Shown: positions 46,063-55,014 of the stretch, piece after piece
How the letters are laid out: every line of letters starts with the position of its first letter
Numbering within the stretch: the stretch's first letter is position 1
Source: Henckelia pumila
Taxonomy: Eukaryota; Streptophyta; Magnoliopsida; Lamiales; Gesneriaceae
NCBI RefSeq assembly: GCF_033568475.1
Contig: NC_133123.1
Coordinates: forward strand, 152,101,753-152,165,752
Direction of reading: 5' to 3'
Length of the DNA: 64,000 nucleotides
Notes under the pieces: model-generated
What the model was told of the DNA's origin: nothing
Databases searched by the model: none
What the model saw: the letters and a program-made list of their open reading frames with translations, nothing else
Translations under genes and position numbers: made by a program

Positions 46063-46599
46063 CTAGTAAACAGCACGTGCGATGCACGTGGTGACACTTT
46101 GTTTATATAATATATCTATTTATTATTTTTTATAATTATTGAGATTTTCACGGCCTCATAATAAAAATCATATAAACTTTAATTATTAATTTTGAAAATC
46201 AACTGAAATAATACAATGCTAATTTGTTTTCCATTTTTAGTCATCTTAATGGTGAATTTGTATTTTGAATTCTGTAACTTGAATGTTTTTATTTTTAATC
46301 ATATTACGATGCATTTTCATTTTTAATCATGTCACTTGAATATTGTTTTTATTTTGATTATTTAACTCGCATGGTTTGTTTTGTTTTTTTTTTCTGTTGT
46401 GGTATATATTTTCATTTATAGTCATGTAACTTGTATATTATTTTTAATATTTGTCATTTAACTTGTATTATATCCCTATATATTTTTATATAATCTTATT
46501 TATAATGTAAATAAAATTGCAAATTTGTTATTTTACAATGTTAAAACTTTATCCTTTTATTCACACTTTTAGATAGGTAATAGATAGATAGTAGATAGA
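46063..46599 (-). mobile_element. Short Helitron (about 537 bp)
   Basis: CTAG at 46063, hairpin ACGTGC-GAT-GCACGT at 46075-46089, and a minus-strand TC start at 46599 (TCTATCTAC). It lies between A and T. The 5' end sequence resembles that of the 8.2-kb Helitron (cacaatg.taaaactt...cttttattcacacttttaga). The right border rests on this similarity, as no empty site is available. Confidence 0.6.
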
Positions 46600-48037
46600 T
46601 TTCACAATGATAAAATTTTACCTTTTTATTCACATTTTTAGGTAGGTAATATATTTAATTTATAATCCTACATTAATTTCGTAAATATATGTTTTTAACT
46701 CTAACTTTTAATATTATTACCGTAAATTTTAGTTTTTAGTTTTGTTTTTTTCAAGATTTATATTCTTATATATTTTTATTCTAACTTTTTATATTAATAC
46801 CGTAAGTTTTAATTTTTTCTTTTGTCTGATCTTTTAAAAATTTATTTATCCTTTGATTAACTGCAACTCAATTAACTCACTAACTAAAATTTAGCTTATT
46901 CTTATATATTTTTATATTGCCTAACATTACATAAGGTGTAAAATAAATAACAACAAATTGTGAAAAATGAAAAAATAGTTCTTTTCAGAAAATAATAATT
47001 AAAAATAAATTATTTAATGATATTAATGGACGCATTAGTTGCAATTTAATGAAAATGTATAATGTATTTATGGATATTAATATTTACATATAATATAATA
47101 AAAATATTTATTTACTTTTATACCCTAACTAAAATGTTGTTTTTACTTTTATATCTCTATATATTTTTATATGACCTTACTTATAGTGTAAATTAAACGA
47201 CAAAGTTGTTATTTCACAATGGTAAAATTTTATTCTTTTATTCACACTTTTAGATAGGTAAGCTAATATATTATTAAATATACATGATTTTCTTTTAATA
47301 ATTTCAGTGAAAAAATATTTTTTATTTGTAAAACATATATATATATATATATTCACTTTATATATCATATTTTTATATTTTTAAAGCATTATGTAGAAAA
47401 TCTCAATACAATTAATCGAAATAATACACAATCTAAGGACAAAATAGAAAATTTAGAGTGAAAATATTTATTATGTTAATTGTTTTAAATTGAAATAATA
47501 CACAATCTAATAAAATAAATATTTATTATCTTAAATAATTTTAATAAATATATATTTTTATTTTTCAACATCTAATCATTTTTATGTTAATCGAAATAAT
47601 ACACAATATAATAAAATAAATATTTATTATCTTTTATAATTTTAATGAATATATTTTTTTTTTCCAACATCTAATCATTTTTATTTTAATTTTTTTAGAT
47701 TTTTATAAAAATTATGTAAGATAAAATGTTATTTCTCTAATTTATTTTTATTATCAAATTTTTATTCAATATTGATGTATTGTTGTTTTCAAATTTTCTT
47801 AAAAGTATGTGGTAACCAAATTTTATCTTTCAGATATATATTTTTTCATAAAAACCCACTTTGATGCTCACGTGTTTTGAATTTTGTTTTCTTAAATTCA
47901 TAAAAAATAATTCAAATCAATTCTCTGAAGGTGAAGTTTTATAAATGTAGTATGATATTTAGAAAATTAATTAACACGTGCCTCGCACGTTAGACACGTG
48001 AAAATGTATTAGATATAACATAATACAAATCATAAAT
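46600..48037. repeat. AT-rich Helitron-derived sequence
   Basis: It carries two more partial copies of the Helitron 5'-end motif (near 46601 and 47215) and, at 47260-47840, a segment closely related to 60160-60660. A hairpin ACGTGC-CTC-GCACGT at 47976-47990 resembles Helitron 3' hairpins but no CTRR end fits. No genes. Confidence 0.5.
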
Positions 48038-49357
48038 TGTTGAATCCGACATTTTGGTGATAACAAACAACAACTCATTGTATAGAAATGTGCTGCCAAT
48101 CTTTTGTATTTCAGGAATCTACTACAACTCCTACCGCAACCGTCTAAACCCTTCAAGTTATCTACCGGAAGCTTGTCAACCGCCTTTGTCTCTCGACCGG
48201 TTGCAGTCACAAGCCTATCGACTGGTTATTCAAACCAGCAGAGGATAAATCTATCTACCGGTAGAATGCCAACTGCTTATCAAGATATCTCAAGACAAAT
48301 ACTTGAGACAAGACGTTCATTGCAAGATCTTTTATCAAAAGCAGAACCGACATATCAGAAGATCTGTTGACTCTTGCATCGAGAGATAAACCGGCGTATC
48401 AGAAGATCTGTTGACTCTTGCATCGAGACAACAGGTTGCACTAAAATGGCAAAAACGCAGAATGGCTACAGATAAAGCATTCGACCGTTTATACCAGTTT
48501 TGGACCCTGGAAGTTGTCTGCATTTAAAGAAGTGTACGATCTTCATGCAGAATCATCAATGCATTTATGAAGCATTAAATGTGCATTCAATGCAGCATCA
48601 GAACGTTCAAAATAAAGACGTTGATGATTGACCTATATAAAGGGAAGATTGCTCAAGAAGTGACAAGAAGACAAGCAACACGAAAAATCTCAATCAACTC
48701 AATCACTTGAATACTATCAGAAGTCCTCATCTGATATACTGAAGCAATACTTGAGCACACTTACAAGATCATTCACTTGCTACTCAAATAAACCCTCGCC
48801 TACAGTTTACATATCTGATCTTCAAGGATCATCCTAGGGTTTCCAAGCCTCTCGACCGCTCTGCAGTTTGAGAAGCTCAACCGGACTGTATTCATTATTG
48901 AAGAGACTTGAAGCTACTCTGAAAGCTTCCACCAGTCTGATAAGAACTGAGAATCTTATCTGTGTAAATCTAGGAGTTTCGGATTAGGCATTGGATAAGT
49001 CCTAAGTCTGAAGTGGGTGTATTGCAAGACGTTGTAATAACCAAAGTCTTCTAGTGAATTCCTTCCTAAGTGGAAGAAGGGGAGACGTAGAAGGATTAAG
49101 CCTTCGAACTTCCATAAATCGTGCCTTAGTCTTTACTGCATATTTATCTTATATATTGCTCATACATCGTGTTATAACTTGCCTTTGCATCACTAAAACC
49201 TCTGAACTATTTTCGCACTATTTAAGTTGTTCAAACCATTTTAGAAGTTGAGAAAACAGATTAAGTGAACTAAACTTCACTTGATCATTTTGAAAAGAAA
49301 GAAAATAAGTTTCAGAGTGTATTCACCCCCCCTCTACCCTCTGAACCGATCCCAACA
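48038..49357 (+). repeat. 5' LTR of Sirevirus 2
   Basis: Starts TGTTGAATCCGAC and ends CGATCCCAACA. Contains TCGACCG motifs and an internal approximately 49-bp duplication (cagaagatctgttgactctt) at about 48352-48450. Confidence 0.95.
48634..48641 (+). promoter_or_regulatory. TATA box, Sirevirus 2 5' LTR
   Basis: TATATAAA in gacctatataaagggaag. Conserved in the other two LTRs (58568-58575, 61296-61303). Confidence 0.75.
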
Positions 49358-49359
49358 AG

Positions 49360-49373
49360 TGGTATCAAAGCGG
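49360..49373 (+). other. Primer binding site, Sirevirus 2
   Basis: TGGTATCAAAGCGG, one base different from the usual iMet-type PBS (TGGTATCAGAGCGG in Sirevirus 3). Confidence 0.9.
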
Positions 49374-49410
49374 GTTCCTTTCTCAACTGCTGATCTAAAG
49401 TTTTAAAATC

Positions 49411-51423
49411 ATGACTTCTTTCAACAAAATTCCTATGTTTTCTAAAGAAGATTATGATGACTGGAAAATTCGCATACAGGAACATCTTGCAGCACATGAC
49501 GATGACATGCTATATGTCATAACAGACGGTCCTATCAAAATCATGAAGGTCAACCCAGCTCTAACCGATGGTGCAGGACAAATGATTGAGAAACCAAGAG
49601 CTGAGTGGACTACTGAGGACAAAAAGAAGGCCAATCTTGACAATGTGGCCCGGGACATCCTATACAAAACACTGGACAAGAACATGTTCAGCAAAATCAA
49701 GTCATGCTCCACAGCAAAGGAGATTTGGGAGAAGCTCACTCAGCTGTGTGAAGGAAATGACCAGACCAAGGAAAACAAGCTCACCATGGCCATTCAAAAA
49801 TATGACAATGCCAAAATGAAGTCAGGGGAAACCATGGCTGAATTTGATGAATGGTTCAGTAGTATCATTTTTGATCTTATTGCTTTAGGAAAAACTTATA
49901 CTAACCGTGAAATTGCTGTGAAGGTTATGAGAGCTTTGCCCAAAGAATGGGAGATCAAGACAGTGGCCATGAGGGAGTCAAAAGACTTAAGCAAGGTTGA
50001 ACTGCATGATCTCTTTGCAGATCTCAAAGCCTACGAGTTCGAGCTCAACATGAGGACAGAAGATGAACCATCTACCTCTCAACCAACCAAGGCCTTAACC
50101 TCAACGGTGATACGTCCACCGGTCGAGGAAGCTCCAAAGAGATCAGCTGAGCAAATCAGCAACGAAGCCATGACACTCTTTGTCAAGAAATTTGGTAGAT
50201 TTATGCGTAAAAACAATTCTAAATTTAAAAATTATCATAAATCGGACCATACAGACGATGGTCCTACTTGTTTTAACTGTGGCAAGCCAGGCCACTTCAT
50301 TGCAGATTGCACCAAGCCTAAGGGCAATGATCAGAAGCAATCCTTCGAAAGAAGAAGGGGCAAGGAGGACAAGAGGACGTTTAGAAAAGGAAGAGACCAA
50401 AGGGTTCTAGTAGCAGACGAAAGCAAAAGCAAGTGGGCTGAGTCTGACTCTGACAACCCCAATACCGGAAGCTCTTCAGATGACAACGATGATGAAAAGG
50501 TGGAATGCCTTATGGCTGACATCGAAGAAGAAGCTGAGGAGGTATTTGACTTTGGTTCACCTGAATTTACTCACAGTGATCTAGTTACTGCTTTACACGA
50601 AATGGCTAATGAATACAAAGCATTATCCAAGGAATTCGAGGAGGTAAAGGCAGAAAGAGCTGACCTAAAAGATAAGTCAAGAGAATCAAGCTGCATGCAG
50701 CGAAAAGAGCTTGATGGTCTTAAGGTCAAGCTAAGTCTGCTGGCTACTAAGAATGACACCTTGAAAAGAGTGTTCCAAGCAACCTTGACTGAGAACAAAA
50801 AACTACTTGAAACAATTAAGGCTTGGAATAAATCTTCTGTAACCATTGACAAGATTCAAGAAATCCAAAGACCGGCACATGACAAAACCGGTCTAGGGTT
50901 TGGAACAAATGAACAGTCTATGGAATCTTGTATTCAGTCAAGCCTGGACAAAGGCAATCTTAACAAAATAAGATTTGTTAGGTCCAGCACGATATATGAA
51001 CATGATGAGTGTAGCTTTGACAAAAATCAGAAAGTATCTAACGAACGAAGCTCTAAGCATAGAGGGCTGGGATATGTGGATCCCCAGATCTCTAATCAAA
51101 GAGGAACTTGGATTAAACCAAAACCTAATGAAAGAAGAAAGGGAAACCAATCTAATTTCAAAAGGCCATGGAATGAGTCTAACTACTCTAAGAGAAGATG
51201 GTCAAAGGAGAAGCCTTACCAGTACTTTAATTGCAGGCCAGTTCAAAAGAGGTACAAGCTAACTGATAAAGATCAAAAAGGCAAGCAGCACACAGCAACC
51301 TCACAAGCACACACATTTACTGCTTATCGACCGCACAGATTTCTGGACACACACACGGGCAAACCTGTAAGGGTGTTCCAGGTGTGGGTCCCAAAAGGGC
51401 TAATCCGACCTGGACCCTACTAG
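49411..51423 (+). CDS. gag: Sirevirus 2 Gag (670 aa)
   Basis: The start ATG lies 38 nt after the PBS and aligns with the ATGs of the two other copies. Residues about 1-230 are the copia gag (UBN2-type) domain: DYDDWKIRIQEHL, NVARDILYKTLDKNMFSKI, EIWEKLTQLCEGNDQTKENKL. The zinc knuckle CFNCGKPGHFIADC is at about residues 288-301. An acidic Ser/Asp stretch (SDSDNPNTGSSSDDND) follows, then a probable coiled coil at about 400-490. The C-terminus is Arg/Lys/Gln-rich, ending VWVPKGLIRPGPY and TAG. Gag builds the particle and binds RNA. The TAG lies within the predicted gag/pol intron (51382-51456), so this form would come from unspliced RNA. Confidence 0.93.
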   Translation: MTSFNKIPMFSKEDYDDWKIRIQEHLAAHDDDMLYVITDGPIKIMKVNPALTDGAGQMIEKPRAEWTTEDKKKANLDNVARDILYKTLDKNMFSKIKSCSTAKEIWEKLTQLCEGNDQTKENKLTMAIQKYDNAKMKSGETMAEFDEWFSSIIFDLIALGKTYTNREIAVKVMRALPKEWEIKTVAMRESKDLSKVELHDLFADLKAYEFELNMRTEDEPSTSQPTKALTSTVIRPPVEEAPKRSAEQISNEAMTLFVKKFGRFMRKNNSKFKNYHKSDHTDDGPTCFNCGKPGHFIADCTKPKGNDQKQSFERRRGKEDKRTFRKGRDQRVLVADESKSKWAESDSDNPNTGSSSDDNDDEKVECLMADIEEEAEEVFDFGSPEFTHSDLVTALHEMANEYKALSKEFEEVKAERADLKDKSRESSCMQRKELDGLKVKLSLLATKNDTLKRVFQATLTENKKLLETIKAWNKSSVTIDKIQEIQRPAHDKTGLGFGTNEQSMESCIQSSLDKGNLNKIRFVRSSTIYEHDECSFDKNQKVSNERSSKHRGLGYVDPQISNQRGTWIKPKPNERRKGNQSNFKRPWNESNYSKRRWSKEKPYQYFNCRPVQKRYKLTDKDQKGKQHTATSQAHTFTAYRPHRFLDTHTGKPVRVFQVWVPKGLIRPGPY

Positions 51424-51456
51424 ATATGGGTACCAAAAGTTCTTCACTTTTTGCAG
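51382..51456 (+). other. Predicted gag/pol intron in Sirevirus 2 (75 nt)
   Basis: Donor CAG/GTGTGG, a CTAAT branch-like motif, and acceptor cttcactttttgcag. Both borders fall exactly between codons, and the gag TAG (51421-51423) is inside. Removing it makes gag and pol one ORF. The same position in Sirevirus 1 (8461-8539) also has GTATGG...TTTTTTTAG with phase-0 borders. Not proven; the alternative is stop-codon readthrough. Confidence 0.5.
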
Positions 51457-52830
51457 GTACTAAAAGTCCAAACGGGCGAGAAGACCACTTCTATCAAGGA
51501 CACTACCTGGTACTTAGATAGTGGTTGCTCACGGCACATGACAGGGAATCCAGAACTTCTAACAGAAGTTGTGCTGTGCAAAGGACCAAAGATCAGCTTT
51601 GGAGACAACTCCAAAGGTAAAACCGTGGGTAAGGGTAAGATTATCCATGGTAACATCATTATTAAAGATGTGTTGCTTGTTTACAAACTGTGCTATAATT
51701 TGATAAGTATTAGTCAACTATGTGACAATGATCATTCGGTCGAGTTTCACAAACACACTTGCATCATCAAAAATGACAAAGGTGAGACTCTTATGACCGG
51801 TGTAAGAGACCTAAACACCTACAAGGTAAACTGGTCTTGCTCACATATTTCTTCACCTACTTTTCTTACTGCTCATCATGATAAACATTGGTTGTGGCAT
51901 AAGCGGTTAAATCATCTAAATTTTAAGTCCATCTCTAACTTGAGGAAGCATGATTTGGTTTCTGGTCTGCCTGAAGGAGATTTTATAAAAGACAAAGTTT
52001 GTCCTGCTTGTCAACTAGGAAAGCAGGTGAGAGCAACCTTTAAAAATAAAGGGTGTATGTCTTCTTCCAAATGCTTAGATTTACTTCACATGGACCTATT
52101 TGGTCCTATACCAGTAAGAAGCATAGGGGAAATGAGATATGCTCTTGTTGTTATAGATGACTTTTCTCGATTTACTTGGGTCATCTTTCTCTCTTCAAAA
52201 GATCAAACTGCACCTCACCTGATTAAGATTTTTAAACGCTTGCAAAATGAACAATCTACTGTGATAGATAGAATCAGGAGTGATAGAGGGACTGAATTTT
52301 TAAACACCACTCTTATGATTTATCTAGATGATCAGGGAATCAAGCATGAGTTGTCAGCTGCTAGATCCCCACAGCAAAATGGGGTGGCTGAAAGAAGGAA
52401 CCGTACTTTAAAAGAAGCAGCCAGAACTATGATTGCCGATTCAAATGTTTCTCAAAGGCTTTGGGCAGAAGCAGTTAACACAGCTTGCTATACTCAAAAC
52501 AGATCTATGATTAATAAACGATTTAACAAAACTCCATATGAGATCTGGAATGGCACAAAACCTGATATTTCATACTTCAAAATTTTTGGGTGCAAATGCT
52601 TTATCTACAACAATGGCAAAAATCATTTGACAGCCTTCGATGCCAAAGCAGACAAAGGAACTTTTATTGGTTACTCAGCCGTTTGCAGAGCTTATCGAGT
52701 GTTCAATCAAAGATCACTAACGGTCGAGGAAACCATTCATGTTGTTTTTGATGAATCTACTCTTTGTACAGAACAAACTCAAGGGAGCATAAATGATCTG
52801 AGTCATAGACTGGAAAACACAAATCTATAG
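51457..52830 (+). CDS. pol: Sirevirus 2 Pol, part 1: protease and integrase
   Basis: The aspartic protease motif DSGCSRHMTG is at about 20-30 codons in. The GAG-pre-integrase HHCC zinc domain (HWLWHKRLNHLNF...CPACQLGKQ) follows, then the integrase DDE core: DLLHMDLFGPIP (first Asp), IRSDRGTEF (second Asp) and SPQQNGVAERRNRTLKEAARTM (Glu). The C-terminal KTPYEIWNGTKPDISYFKIFGCKCF region ends at a TAG at 52828-52830. There is no ATG at its start; it depends on splicing or readthrough from gag. The closing TAG is probably a copy-specific mutation, since Sirevirus 1 has a sense codon here. Confidence 0.9.
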   Translation, partial: VLKVQTGEKTTSIKDTTWYLDSGCSRHMTGNPELLTEVVLCKGPKISFGDNSKGKTVGKGKIIHGNIIIKDVLLVYKLCYNLISISQLCDNDHSVEFHKHTCIIKNDKGETLMTGVRDLNTYKVNWSCSHISSPTFLTAHHDKHWLWHKRLNHLNFKSISNLRKHDLVSGLPEGDFIKDKVCPACQLGKQVRATFKNKGCMSSSKCLDLLHMDLFGPIPVRSIGEMRYALVVIDDFSRFTWVIFLSSKDQTAPHLIKIFKRLQNEQSTVIDRIRSDRGTEFLNTTLMIYLDDQGIKHELSAARSPQQNGVAERRNRTLKEAARTMIADSNVSQRLWAEAVNTACYTQNRSMINKRFNKTPYEIWNGTKPDISYFKIFGCKCFIYNNGKNHLTAFDAKADKGTFIGYSAVCRAYRVFNQRSLTVEETIHVVFDESTLCTEQTQGSINDLSHRLENTNL

Positions 52831-54651
52831 GAAGAGAGTGACAGTGATCCATATCCTCCAAAGAAGGATGATCCAGTTCCCTCTACCGTGTGTGATCAAA
52901 CAAGGCCAGAAGAGGATCCACCGGTTGATAACGATCCTCCTTCCAATGATGATCCAGTAAACGAGGACGTTCGTCAACCAATTGATGACAACCCTTTAGG
53001 GAATTATTTTAAGTGGAACAAAGATCATCCACCTGGGTTGGTCATAGGTGACCCTTCTGCTCCTCGAAAAACACGTGGTCAAATGATTAATGAATTCTTG
53101 CATGCAGCTTTCATATCTCAGGTAGAGCCCAAGAAGATAGATGAAGCTCTATCAGATGCCAGCTGGATTGAAGCTATGCAAGAAGAGTTGAATCAATTTA
53201 CCCGCAACAATGTTTGGCATCTAGTTCCTCGACCGGAAAATCAAAATGTGATTGGAACTAGATGGGTGTTTCGTAACAAGCTCGATGAACATGGCACTGT
53301 TGTGCGTAACAAAGCTCGGCTTGTTGCACAAGGATTCAGACAAGAAGAAGGCATAGACTTTGAGGAATCCTTCGCGCCAGTTGCAAGACTAGAAGCAATC
53401 CGCATCTTTCTTGCCTATGCAGCTTTCAAGGACTTTAAAGTTTATCAAATGGATGTCAAGTCTGCATTCCTCAATGGTCTACTTCAAGAAGAGGTGTACG
53501 TTGAACAACCACCAGGTTTTGTCAATCCTACTCATCCTCAATATATCTATAAACTTGACAAAGCCCTCTATGGATTAAAACAAGCACCGCGTGCATGGTA
53601 TGATACATTACTAAAATTTTTACTGGAACATGATTTCCAAATTGGAACGGTCGATAAGACCTTGTTTAAATTTGTAAAAGGTGATCATGTGTTACTAGTA
53701 CAAATTTATGTTGATGACATTATATTTGGGTCAACTAACCCCAAATTGTGCTCAAAGTTCTCTAAGATGATGCAGGAGAAATTTGAAATGAGCATGATGG
53801 GCGAGCTAAATTTCTTTCTTGGATTGCAAGTGAAGCAACTTGAAACTGGAATATTTATCAATCAATCCAAGTATGCCAAGGAATTGGTAAAGAAGTTTGG
53901 AATGGAACAGTGCTCAACTGTATCTACCCCCATGAGTACATCAATCAAGCTTGATAAAGATGAAGGGGGAATCCCGGTCGAGGTAACAATGTATCGAGGC
54001 CTTATTGGCTCATTGCTTTATTTGACTGCCAGTCGACCGGATATCATGTATTCAGTTTGTTTATGTGCTAGATTTCAAGCAGCACCTAAGCAATCTCATT
54101 TCATTGCCGCCAAACGAATAATTAAATATATTAAAGGAACTACTAATGTGGGTCTTTGGTATCCCAAAGATTCAAATCTTAATATTATTGGCTATTCAGA
54201 TGCAGATTATGCAGGTTGTAGAATTGATCGCAAAAGTACAAGTGGCACATGTCAATTCCTTGGAGATAGACTAATTTCGTGGTCAAGTAAGAAGCAGACA
54301 TCAATTGCTACCTCGACCGCCGAAGCAGAATACCTTGCTGCTGGCAGCTGTTGTGCTCAAATACTCTGGATTCAACAGCAGCTTAATGATTATGGAATCC
54401 GGTCGAGTGAAGCTCCAATCTACTGTGACAATACAAGTGCCATAGCCATCACTCACAATCCAGTGATGCACTCTAGGACAAAGCACATTGATGTCAGGCA
54501 TCACTTTATCCGAGATCATGTCTTAAAGAAGGAAATCAGGCTGGAATACATCTCTACCGATCAGCAAGCAGCAGACATATTCACCAAGCCTTTACCGGAC
54601 GCTAAGTTTTCATATTTTCGAAATATTCTTGGCTTAGTAGATCTAAGTTAG
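52831..54651 (+). CDS. pol: Sirevirus 2 Pol, part 2: reverse transcriptase and RNase H
   Basis: In the same frame as part 1, after one TAG. Reverse transcriptase: [38 protein letters not shown] (first catalytic Asp), [12 protein letters not shown], and [12 protein letters not shown] (the YVDD box). RNase [40 protein letters not shown], and [12 protein letters not shown] near the end, closing with [10 protein letters not shown] and a TAG stop. All catalytic residues are present. It makes the cDNA in the particle. The frame is open back to the TAG at 52828; no suitable ATG starts it, so it cannot be made alone. Confidence 0.92.
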   Translation, partial: EESDSDPYPPKKDDPVPSTVCDQTRPEEDPPVDNDPPSNDDPVNEDVRQPIDDNPLGNYFKWNKDHPPGLVIGDPSAPRKTRGQMINEFLHAAFISQVEPKKIDEALSDASWIEAMQEELNQFTRNNVWHLVPRPENQNVIGTRWVFRNKLDEHGTVVRNKARLVAQGFRQEEGIDFEESFAPVARLEAIRIFLAYAAFKDFKVYQMDVKSAFLNGLLQEEVYVEQPPGFVNPTHPQYIYKLDKALYGLKQAPRAWYDTLLKFLLEHDFQIGTVDKTLFKFVKGDHVLLVQIYVDDIIFGSTNPKLCSKFSKMMQEKFEMSMMGELNFFLGLQVKQLETGIFINQSKYAKELVKKFGMEQCSTVSTPMSTSIKLDKDEGGIPVEVTMYRGLIGSLLYLTASRPDIMYSVCLCARFQAAPKQSHFIAAKRIIKYIKGTTNVGLWYPKDSNLNIIGYSDADYAGCRIDRKSTSGTCQFLGDRLISWSSKKQTSIATSTAEAEYLAAGSCCAQILWIQQQLNDYGIRSSEAPIYCDNTSAIAITHNPVMHSRTKHIDVRHHFIRDHVLKKEIRLEYISTDQQAADIFTKPLPDAKFSYFRNILGLVDLS

Positions 54652-54660
54652 TATGCATGC

Positions 54661-54672
54661 TTTTAGGGGGAA
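54661..54672 (+). other. Second polypurine-like tract, before the third ORF
   Basis: ttttagggggaa lies directly after pol, 3.3 kb before the true 3' PPT. The same motif sits after pol in Sirevirus 1. Confidence 0.5.
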
Positions 54673-54883
54673 TGATTGCTAGTATGACTTTAATAGCTTA
54701 GCTGTTACATTGCTATAAATGTTGGCATATCATCCGCCTTTAGCTAGTCTCTGACAGGCTCCGTACTAGCAGCTTTGTGCTTTGAACCAAATGACATTGA
54801 TTGGGCGCGGTGATTATACTCTTCAAAACTTTTTGAATTTCAAAAATACTTTTCATGACATCACCATATGGCCCATAGGTTCC

Positions 54884-54891
54884 TATATATA
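54884..54891 (+). promoter_or_regulatory. Candidate internal TATA box for the third ORF
   Basis: TATATATA in ggttcctatatatacttc, 124 nt before the ATG at 55015, followed by a CT-rich leader with no earlier in-frame ATG that I noticed. It would allow a separate mRNA. Confidence 0.45.
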
Positions 54892-55014
54892 CTTCTTTAC
54901 ACTCGTATATCAACCTTTCACCGTTGCTAAAGCTTTCATATTGCATTAAAAGTTCTATCGTATTACTATCAAGCTTTTGCTTACTCTCTGCTCGAGTTCT
55001 TATCTACAGCTATC

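Noticed and set aside
47976..47990. Another Helitron 3' end
   Set aside because: The hairpin is perfect, but no CTRR end at the right distance with A/T flanks was found on either strand.
51421..51423. Stop-codon readthrough signal at the gag end
   Set aside because: The bases after TAG do not match the CARYYA readthrough context, and in Sirevirus 1 readthrough would enter the wrong frame. The intron model fits better, though readthrough is not excluded.
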